Assembly (NCBI GenBank): GCA_023213395.1 | Contig: CM041465.1 | Coordinates: forward strand, 204,359,741 to 204,423,740 | Origin: Cycas panzhihuaensis | Lineage: Eukaryota > Cycadophyta | Length of the DNA stretch: 64,000 bases | Direction: 5' to 3' | Shown: in pieces, positions 55,501-64,000 of the stretch | Layout: the number at the start of each line of letters is the position of its first letter | Position numbering within the stretch: the first letter of the stretch is position 1 | Made by a program: the position numbers and the translations under genes | Notes under the pieces: generated by a model | The model's database searches: none | Told to the model about the DNA's origin: nothing | What the model saw: the letters and a program-made list of their open reading frames with translations, nothing else

Positions 55501-57180
55501 ATTAATCCATATCTAAAGGCTAAGAGTGAACTAGGAAGCCTAAGAAGTGAAGTAAAGTAGATGTCAAAGTAATGGATTTAAGTTATAATTTTAGTAATTA
55601 AGAAATTGCTAGATGCATTGAATGCTATGTTGAATATCACAATGCAAGAGGTAGTCAAATAATTAATAGGACATTAGTTGCAGAAAAAAAAAGAGAGGAA
55701 GAGGCATAGGAAGAGGGTGGCAAGATGTGTGATAGGAATAGATAAATCTTAGAACATCATTTTGAGAAAATATAAGAGCTACAATGTAAAAAGTCTAATG
55801 ACCCCATACTTGAATACCTTAACCTTTATCAAAGCCTATTTATAAAAGATTGGAAGGTAACTAGTTTTTAAGCTTATTTGAATTGTCTTTAATCATTATA
55901 GGTATAAAAAACAAAAAAGCTTGAAAAGATAATAGTCTTATATTTTAGTAAAGAGCATAACTCCCTTGAGCTAAGTGTATACATTCAATAGATGAAATAA
56001 TATTTATTTCTCATAGAATCATAAGATAGTGCATAAGTTCTAGTCATTACTCTACATGTAGATGGTATTATTATGAGTGGTGGCAAACTTTAAAAAGAGC
56101 CCCATTTAATAATGAGATGCCATTAGGGAGTGAGTTTATTAAATTATTCATAAAAGCATTTGATATGACTTCAAATGGGGATTATTATTATGAGTTAAGG
56201 GGATTGAGACATACTATATTAGTATAGGAGTATAATAAAGCCTTATAGTTTAGCTTATAATCAATACAATCATGAGATTTCTATATTAGGGATTTAAGAG
56301 GGAAGTTAAAGGCAAAGATATACAAATACAAGCCTTTGGCACTTAAAGAGGCATCACAATTACATGGTAGCTAGAAGTGGGGGATTATGCAATATATAAT
56401 AGATACATTATCCTATAAATAAGATGGGTAATAATAAAAAAATATACCAACTCACCTTAAAGATAAAGTAATTATGTAATAGTAACATAGCTAGCTAGAA
56501 GCTTCCTATCACGAAGAGAATACTAAGGAAAGGTAAGGAAGAAGGGAAAGTAAACTATGTTATGAATGCGATGAAAAGTGGATAATATCCCAAACAATAT
56601 AAGATGACACTATAGCCACTATGTTTACTAAAAGCAATAGGAGACCCAACATAAATAAGTGTAGATAAAGAAGTAACTAAAATCACAATTAAGACAAAAC
56701 AACATGAGATATCTATAGCTACCATGACTTACCTACAAAGATTATACACCTTAAAATAACATGTCACATAAAGAAGAACAAGGTGATAGCTCTAATACAC
56801 TCTAAAAATACCTATAATTTGACAACTTTAGAAAAATATAATAAATAAGATTCTATAGTGAGAATACTTTGAAATTTAATATGTACATGCTAGGAAATGA
56901 AGTTTCACCATATGATGGGGAAATTAAAGACCTCAAGCTAAACATGGACAATTATAAGTTGAACTTTAACTTCTTTGCACTACCCATAGGAAATGTAGAA
57001 TTAATCATGGGAGTGTAGTGACTAAGAACCTTAGGGATATACCACATAAACCTTGATGAAGGGTTCATATAATTCAAATATAATGGAAGTAAATAAATCT
57101 TACATGGCATTAAAAGCGTTACCACCCCAAATAATCAACCTTCATACGATGGAAAATTTATAAACATAAAAGGAAAAAAG
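55500..57180 (+). pseudogene. Gypsy-like gag and protease, unit B
   Basis: The gag domain (Retrotrans_gag type) is readable at 56,070-56,400: YEWWQTLKRAPFNNEM, FIKLFIKAFDM, YYYELRGLRHTI, RDLRGKLKAKIYKYKPLALKE. A degenerate CCHC knuckle, CYECDEKW, is near 56,550. The protease region has ALIHSKNTYNL near 56,790 (the catalytic Asp replaced by His) and then NYKLNFNFFALPIGNVELIMGV and WLRTLGIYHINLDEGFI, matching the gypsy protease C-terminal part. Coding ends near 57,180 and an LTR follows at once. Confidence 0.65.
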
Positions 57181-57189
57181 AGAGTATAT

Positions 57190-57415
57190 GCCATATCATC
57201 AACCCCCAAGATTAAATAATAATTATTAACTATTAATTATCATTTTAGTTGATTTTATATTATGTTAAGTTTGTTTTGTTAGTTTAAGCATATATAAATA
57301 TTTTGGACTCCATTATGAAGTCATCTTTTATATCTTAATAAAATTAATATTGAAAGGCTTGTAAAAATCTAATTATTTCTTCTATATTTATTTAATTTTT
57401 ATCTACAAACCCTCT
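57190..57415 (+). repeat. Putative LTR of gag-only gypsy-like element, second copy
   Basis: Parallel to 54,131-54,360. Followed by CTAAATGGTATTAGATG (57,429-57,445), which resembles a decayed tRNA-iMet primer site. Confidence 0.5.
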
Positions 57416-57952
57416 TATTATTTGTCCTAAATGGTATTAGATGATAGTTTTAGCTAATTAAAAAATTAAGCATAAAGCTATAATTTTGGACACGAAGATG
57501 ATTAAATTTAGAAAAAATGAATATAGAATCAATTTGACCACATAAGTGTTATAAAATTTGGGCTATTATATTTCATAGGTTTTATTAGAGTTGAGAGATA
57601 TATAGGAGTTTCAAGTTTGGCTTGATATAAATGCCTTTCAGAGTCTTAAAATTCTATTATTTCAAATTGCAATGATCACTATGAAGGATATATGTATCCA
57701 ATTGTCTTTAAAATGTTTTAACGTTAAAAGATATTTGAAGTATATTTTATAGTAAAATAGATTTCACTCCAATTAGACATTAAAATAATAAACTATTAGC
57801 ATTTTTATATAGGGTATGCTTATTGTCCTAGAATCCTCGAAATTTATGTAAACTTCTAAAGGCTACTATGAAATCTATAAAGCTCTTAATTGAGTAAACT
57901 AGGTTTGTTTGAAGCACTTCATTGTCCTCCCTCTAATAGAAATATCAACACT
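57416..57952 (+). other. Start of a third gypsy-like unit (leader only)
   Basis: About 0.5 kb homologous to 54,361-54,850. It stops where the second LINE begins, so the LINE probably inserted here. Confidence 0.5.
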
Positions 57953-60365
57953 GTTTTTTCTAGATAGAAAGCTAATATTTATTCATGCTTGAATTAGAAG
58001 AAAGTACATATCAACTAGTTAAAAGGCTTAACTAGCCCAACGAAACATGAAACAAGACTTATAATTTGCATACTAAATCTTGAGCAACTTCAAAAGAAAA
58101 CTTTAGTAGAACCAAGTAACCACCATAACTCTAAAATTATTAAAAGAAATAAAAATGTTTTAACTCTCCTCTCTATAAATCCACCCTAATATTAGCTAAG
58201 TGATCTACTCAAGCATTAAGCAACTTAGGTGCATGTATGAGCCAAGCATCTTAGAAGGTTAAATAAATTTGCCTAGTTTGGTTAAGAAAAGCTCTAACTA
58301 TCACTTGCTAAGGCATATATTTTCTACCAATAGAGTTGATGACTAGTAATGAATCCCCCACCATCTAAAGACAAGATATACCATGGTCTCTAGTAAGGAT
58401 AAGCCCCTTAACTAACCTAATAAACTTTGTGTCATTGTTAGTAGCATGCCCTAGAACATGAGAAAACTCTTTGATGACCAAACCCTACTCATTTAAAAGA
58501 CACCACCTACTTTTGCCTTTTTAGGATTGCCTTTATAGGGTCTATTAAAGTAAAGTTAGAAGAAGCCTTTTAAGATCACTAGAGGGGAAAAAATTTACAT
58601 GCTTTTACTTAAAGGAGAGTAAGCTTTAGTTGGTATATGAAGCATCTAAAAAAAAACCCTCTTATATAATGAGAATTTAGTAATGTCTAGAATTAATAAA
58701 TCTATAGTTAATGTTACTAATCTTAAAAGAGTTACATATTTATTACAATAGCTAGAGGGAGAAATAGACTTATGTTGAGGCAAGCTAGCATTCTTGGCAA
58801 GCCAAATTTGCTAAGTAATAATGTGTTACAGTAGAAACCAAAGATATTTCAAATATGGTTTGTCTTTCAAAGTGAGAGGATATCTATGATATCACCCTCC
58901 TACTAATCGTGTCTACTCTCCAACTAAATGATCATTGAAACATCAATTATTAGAACCTCAAGGTTTTCTTCCAACCCTATTGAGCATACTAACAAGTGGC
59001 AAATAGGTGTTGTATATAATCTATATCATGCTTATAAAGAGGCGCCAATGAGATCCTATGATTCCCTCTTATAAAGATTTTTGGTAGTTAGAATAACTTG
59101 ATGTTATGATAACCTCCCAAGAAAGAAGAAGTTTACCTTGGTAATTGAATGGTCTTTCCAAAATAATTTCCATTTTGGATCTAGAGCATTTACATTCTCT
59201 TTTTCTTGTTGAAGTAATATATCATAACCTATATTAACATTGTATTTTCTAATGCTTAAAATATTTCCCCACATAACAATGTCCTCTTGGTCTAAAAGAA
59301 TGGCTTTTCTAACTTGAAAGAGGAAAGCAGAAGAGAGTAATCCTTATAAAGACAAAGGCCTAATTGTTATTAATATTAAGCTAATTTAAACCATTAAATA
59401 GTTATTAATAAATTCTCCCTATAAACTTTAGAAATAAAAATTTTAGCAACTAATGAAATACCTTACCCCTAAAACCACTCATAAATGTTGGTCAATTGCT
59501 AATCATTTTGCAATGAGGGAATACTATAGATGGCATCCTTCCAAACACTAGCTTGAATCCTATTACCAACCTTCCAAGAGTAACCTTATGTGAAAAAGCC
59601 CAGTGCGTGACTCATGAGTTGCTAGGTGGAAGAATCCTTACCTCCTTTAAACCTTTTAGAAAGATTTTACTAAGGATGACTTCTAACTAAATACTTAATA
59701 ATAAAATAAGATTGCTAAATGTAATCTTAACCAAAGATAATTTGCCATAAAATCTTGGCTCCAAATATAATAAGTAAAAGTTAAAGCTTTTTTAATCTTA
59801 ATCCTCCTTCTACCTTAACCTTGCAAATTTTTTATTAGGAAAATAGATGGAATGTCTTCTTTTCCCCTTTGCCAACCCTTTTATAAAGGAAATCTCAACC
59901 AATTTGCTCCAACTTGTTCTTGACCCCACTTGGATCACATAAATTTACTATCTAATGCACTAGAATAACATATGAGTTTGAACAAATAAGATGAACTCTA
60001 CTAGCCAATGTAAGCCATATGTGGGTCCATTTATTCAATCTTTGCTTGAAATGATCTAAAATTAAAGCCTATTTCTTATGTAATAAATAAAGATTTACGT
60101 ACATTAATATTCACTCTTATTGCAAGGTAGAATGTGTTCAGAGTCTCTTCGAATTTTCTAGCTTCACGAATATAAGCATACCCTAGAAATAATGTGTCAT
60201 TAAAGAATTTAAGATGTGTGAGGTAATTATCATTAGAGGAGATTGAAAGTCCATGAAGTCTACCCTTAATCATAGCTTACTTTAATACCCAATTGAGGTT
60301 TTTAACCAAAAATATATAAAGGAATGGTGCCAAGGGAATTCCATAAATACTAGAGCATTCTTGCC
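57953..60365 (-). pseudogene. Second LINE (L1 type), degenerate 3' part
   Basis: Read on the minus strand. The RT segment QECSSIYGIPLAPFLYIF (about 60,310-60,363) corresponds to the RQGDPLSPFLF block. HLKFFNDTLFLGYAYIREA follows, with active site FFND at 60,197-60,208 instead of F/YxDD, then NINVRKS. RNase H traces ATNNDTKFIRLVKGLIL and MVGDSLLVINSIG are near 58,330-58,450. A short A-run marks the 3' end near 57,955. Everything upstream of RT motif B is missing because Copia-D abuts at 60,366, so the rest probably lies beyond Copia-D. No functional frame remains. Confidence 0.75.
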
Positions 60366-61158
60366 CTATATTTCTTCATAATATTTAGTATTAAACAAAG
60401 TAAGAACACAAATAACATATAATAGTAAGATAAATTTACTTATTATTGGTAGTAAAAGAGATGGATATAAAGTTATAAGCATGAAGAGATCTTATTACAA
60501 AAGACTAATATAACATTGCAATGTGCTAATAACAATAAACTCAACAAAAGACACCCATTAACATCTAATGGGGCCTTATATATATAAAGGAGGCCTCCTA
60601 CCTAAAATCCTATTAGTGAGTGAAAACAACCTCCGCACAAATGTTAAGAGCTAGAATTAAAATGTAGGTTCCATTGTCACATGTACTAGTAGCCAGGTTT
60701 CATGGTTAGATTACTTATATATTAGGTTCTACTAAAGAGGTAGCTATGTAGCATGTGAAAGAATGAAGATCTAGTTGGAAAAAAGAAGGGTAAGAGAGAT
60801 GAGAAATGCTACAAGACAAATAACAAGCATACACATTAAGCATAATAAAAATGAAGGAGGTGGAATTGTTCTATACCCCAATACATCTAGTATTGAAATG
60901 ATAACATAACAATATACTTATCTAATACTATATTCATACAAGAGAGAATGGTCTCATTATATAGATGAGAGAGCTCCACTTAGGGTCTTTGCATGTTTGT
61001 CACTTGTTAAATATGCATAAATGAGTATACAATTATATTTGACCACTCAAAGAGGGGGAAAAGGGTCTTTGAACCTTTAAGTTATAACTAACTTTACATC
61101 ACTAGAAAAAGTGCACAAATAATGCATGAATTAAATATGAAATGTAAAGGTCCTAATA
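60366..61158 (-). repeat. Copia-D 3' LTR, approximate
   Basis: Starts (minus strand) after the PPT AAGGGAGG at about 61,159-61,166. TATA candidates are near 60,955 (ATCTATATAATG) and 60,580 (TTTATATATATAAGG). The far edge is taken as the point where LINE coding begins. The 5' LTR is outside the window, so the ~790-bp size is an estimate. Confidence 0.5.
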
Positions 61159-64000
61159 CCTCCCTTAATGTTTACATAATTAAGTTAAACTTGAAGGCCA
61201 TTTTTAAAATATTCAAAATTTTCTCTACTAAATGCTTTGGTAAAGATATCTACAATTTGTTGATCTGTTAACTTGCATATGAGGTTGGTCTTGCTATCTT
61301 GGACATGCTCTCAAATAAAGTGGTAATGAACCTTAATGTGCTTCCTTCTTGTATGAAAAACCAAATTCATAATTAACTTGAATGCTTTAATTATTATAAT
61401 GTAGCTTAGTAGGGTGATTTTGCTAAAGTCCAAGCTCTTTAAGAATCTATCATAGTTAAATAGCTTTATAAGTTGCATTGACAACATCTTTAGATTTTGT
61501 TTTAGTAGAGAAAAGAGCAACATTTGGTTGCTTCTTATAATTCCATGAAATAACAACATACCCAAAATTGAAATAGTAACATAAGGTTGGTCTTCTAATA
61601 TCTTGGCATCTTGCCCAATCAGAATCTGAGAATCCTTTTAAAATGAAGTTCTTGTTATATGTATAGTATATGCCATGCCATAATGTCCTTTATAGCTATT
61701 TGAGTATCCTTTTTGTAGCATTCTAATGTATCTAATTAGGTTGGGACATAAATCCCAAACATATCTCAATAACATATAAAATATTAGGTGTAATATTAGT
61801 TAAAAAAATTAGACTACCTATTAACTATCTAGAAAGAGTAAAATTTATATATTTGACTTCCTCATCAAATGTTACTTTTATGCTGATCTCCATAAGTATT
61901 AGTGAAGATTTAAAAGTCTCTATTCTAAACCTCTACAAAATGTCCCATGTATACTTGACTTGAGATATGAAGACGCTCCCTAGTTGCTGCAACATATCCA
62001 TGCCAAGAAAATAGTGAAGAAGTATAAGATCAATCATCTCAAAACTTCGCTTAAGATTCCCTTGAAGATTTTCAATCATTTCTGGGTCATTCCTAGTAAT
62101 AATCAAATCAACCACATACAAAATGATAAGTCTGACACACTAGTTTTAAACTTTTATGTATAGGTTTGGATCTAATTAGGATCAATAAAAGTTATATCTC
62201 AAGAAGTAATTACCATTTTGGAAAACCATGCATGTGGCATCAACTTCAAACTATATAAGGTCTTTTTTATGTGATATATTAGATGCTCTTTATCATGCAA
62301 AATATAAATAGGAGGTTTCTCTAAATATACCTCTATGGTTAAGTTGCCATTCAAAAAGGTAGTCTTAATATCCATTTGATAAATCAACTATTTGTTAAAT
62401 AGTTAAGGTTATAATAATTTTGATAGTATTCATATTTGTAATAGGTGCAAAGGTCCCCTTATAATTAATGCCCTCTTTTCGTTTAAAACCTTTTGCAACT
62501 AGGTGAGCCTTGTAATACTTAATTATATTATCATATTAGAATTTGATTTTATAAAACTATTTGTAACTACTTATATATTTACCTTTTGTTAAATCAATCA
62601 AGTTCCATATTTTATTGTTTTGAATAGAATGAATTTTATTATCCATAACAACTCTTTACTTTTTATCATTGTATGCCTTCACAAAAGTGGAAGGCTCTTT
62701 TATATTAAGCACTTCATCCGTAAGTGCATAGTTTATATTAACTTATAGATGAATTTTAGATGATCTTTTCCTTTAACTTATTAGGAGCCAACAACTATTT
62801 GGAGATACCATTTGGGTGATTTCTTTGTCATTATTGTTATAAATTCAATATCTTATGCTTGTAAAGGTTACTAATTTTCTAATGTGCTTATAGGACTATG
62901 TGGCAAAGTTATTAAATTTGACGTAGATGAAAAATATATTGATGGCGTAGATGAAGAGCTTCGTGTATATGATGTTTAGCAATTGATGGTAGAAGAATCC
63001 TTAAGTATGACTTTGCATTTATTAAGGGGAAGTTGTATGAACCTAATGTCTAATTCCCTATTGTCTTTAAGAAAGATGAAAACTCTAGCCATATGCATTT
63101 CCCTGGCAATAGGATCATAGACTCTATAAGTTTTATTGTAAATAACATATCTAATAAAAATGCATTTGTGGTTTTTTTCATTAAATTTTCTTTATTGTTC
63201 CTAAGGGATGTACATGAAAGTTATTCACCTAAAAGTATGTAAATGACTAATCTTAGGCTTTTTGTTAGTCCAAGCCTCATCATGTATTATGTTCTTAATA
63301 GCAGTAGTGGAACTCTAATTAGACAAGTAAGTAATAGTTTAAATTGCTTCTATCCAATATGTTTGAGGAAGGCCTTTATCTTGCATCATGGCCTTAACTT
63401 TGCTAACAAGTGTTGTATTTATACATTTTGCTATACTATTCTATTGAGGTGTATGTGGAGCAAAAAAATATCACTTAATGCCATTATTAGAACAAAACAA
63501 GTTAAATTGCTTAGAAGTATATTCACCACCATTATTAAGTCTGAGAACTTTTAGTGACATGTTTGATTTTTTTTTAATTACAAGTTTAAATTCTTTAAGC
63601 TTGGTAAAATCTTTTGATTTATGTTCAAGAAAATAAACATATACTTTATGTGAGAAATCATTAATAAATATGATGAAGTAGAGTGTACCTTTAAGGATTT
63701 ATATGGATACGGGTCCACAAAACCAAAGTGTACTGGTTGCAATAAGCTTTAAGCTCTCCATGCTTTATCTTTTGGAAAACATTTTCTATGATGTTTTCCC
63801 ATCAAATATGCTTCACAAAGACATTTACCTATTGAAATCTTAGGTAAGTCATACACCATGTTCAATCTAAACATAAGCTTTATAATATCTAGGTTCAAGT
63901 GAACTAGTCTTTTATGCCATAATTGATATTTACTTTATGAATGTAAAACCAAAAGATGAGTGTTATTAGATTTTGCACCTAATTTAGAGAGGCCATAATC
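61159..64000 (-). pseudogene. Copia-D pol: pre-integrase, integrase, RT, RNase H (5' part outside window)
   Basis: Copia polyprotein read right to left. Pre-integrase: LWHKRLVHLNLDIIKLM, GKCLCEAYLMGKHHRKCFP (about 63,800-63,930). Integrase: NNGGEYTSKQF (first Asp of the D-N-G-G-E context changed to Asn), then HTPQ (about 63,440-63,560). RT: QMDIKTTFLNGNLTIEVYLEKP (62,320-62,387) and LLHYFLGMDML. The active site is YVVD at 62,107-62,118 (one Asp lost). RNase H: GFSDSDWARCQDIRRPT (about 61,590-61,645), FHTRRKHIKVHYHFI (61,311-61,355), DIFTKAFS (about 61,230-61,255). Stops are common. It probably inserted into the second LINE. Confidence 0.85.

Larger units (their letters stand above)
54131..57415 (+). 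mobile_element. Gag-protease-only gypsy-like element (TR-GAG type)
   Basis: About 3.3 kb: a putative LTR (about 54,131-54,360), an AT-rich leader, gag (about 55,500-56,400), a knuckle, protease (about 56,780-57,130) and a second LTR (about 57,190-57,415). No RT, RNase H or integrase lies between protease and LTR. Unit A upstream and the repeated leader downstream (57,416-57,950) show that the same order continues on both sides, so this is one period of a tandem LTR-gag-PR array. Such gag-only elements (TR-GAG) are known in plants and need partner enzymes. Confidence 0.6.

Overview
The window is plant nuclear DNA made almost entirely of nested, decayed retrotransposons. I see no host gene, rRNA, tRNA, CRISPR array or prokaryotic feature. 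Plant origin rests on four things: an L1-type LINE with a DUF4283-type ORF1, a zf-RVT domain and a C-terminal RNase H domain; Ty1/copia elements primed by initiator-Met tRNA (TGGTATCAGAGC); a Ty3/gypsy chromovirus; and very dense nesting. A large-genome seed plant fits, possibly a gymnosperm, but the species cannot be read from this.

The main architectural fact is a huge inverted repeat. Bases 1-24,623 (left arm) are the reverse complement of about 25,124-49,503 (right arm). Paired coordinates sum to about 49,495-49,537 throughout. A run of exactly 500 Ns (24,624-25,123) sits at the centre. Both arms stop inside the same gypsy reverse transcriptase, and the missing halves of two nested elements are not found across the gap. 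The arms differ by many small indels, more of them near the gap. This looks most like two copies of one locus (haplotigs or a duplicated contig) scaffolded head to head; a real palindrome is the alternative.

Order of elements from the outer edge to the centre, given as left arm / right arm. (1) An L1 LINE: 1-4,843 / 44,685-50,989. It is complete only on the right, with an 18-bp target-site duplication. (2) Copia-A, into which the LINE inserted: leader and 5' LTR at 4,860-8,281 / 41,240-44,666. On the right it resumes at 51,008 with a gag remnant and a 3' LTR ending at 52,655; its pol is deleted. (3) Copia-B: 9,122-12,182 plus 20,483-21,893 / 27,671-29,049 plus 37,337-40,400. (4) Copia-C, about 8.3 kb with both LTRs, inserted in Copia-B with a 5-bp duplication: 12,183-20,482 / 29,050-37,336. 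(5) A chromovirus (gypsy) inserted in the gag of Copia-B and cut by the gap: 21,894-24,623 / 25,124-27,670.

The single-copy right flank (52,656-64,000) holds a tandem, gag-protease-only gypsy-like element (LTR-gag-PR-LTR, period about 3.05 kb), a degenerate second LINE on the minus strand (57,953-60,365), and the 3' part of Copia-D (60,366 to the window end, minus strand).

Nearly every reading frame is broken. Some lesions are shared by both arms and so are probably real. Others occur in one arm only and are probably sequencing or assembly errors. I found no new biological system. The items most worth checking are the palindrome or misjoin, the 52-bp repeats flanking Copia-A, an LTR inverted-repeat block shared by two copia families, and the tandem gag-only element.
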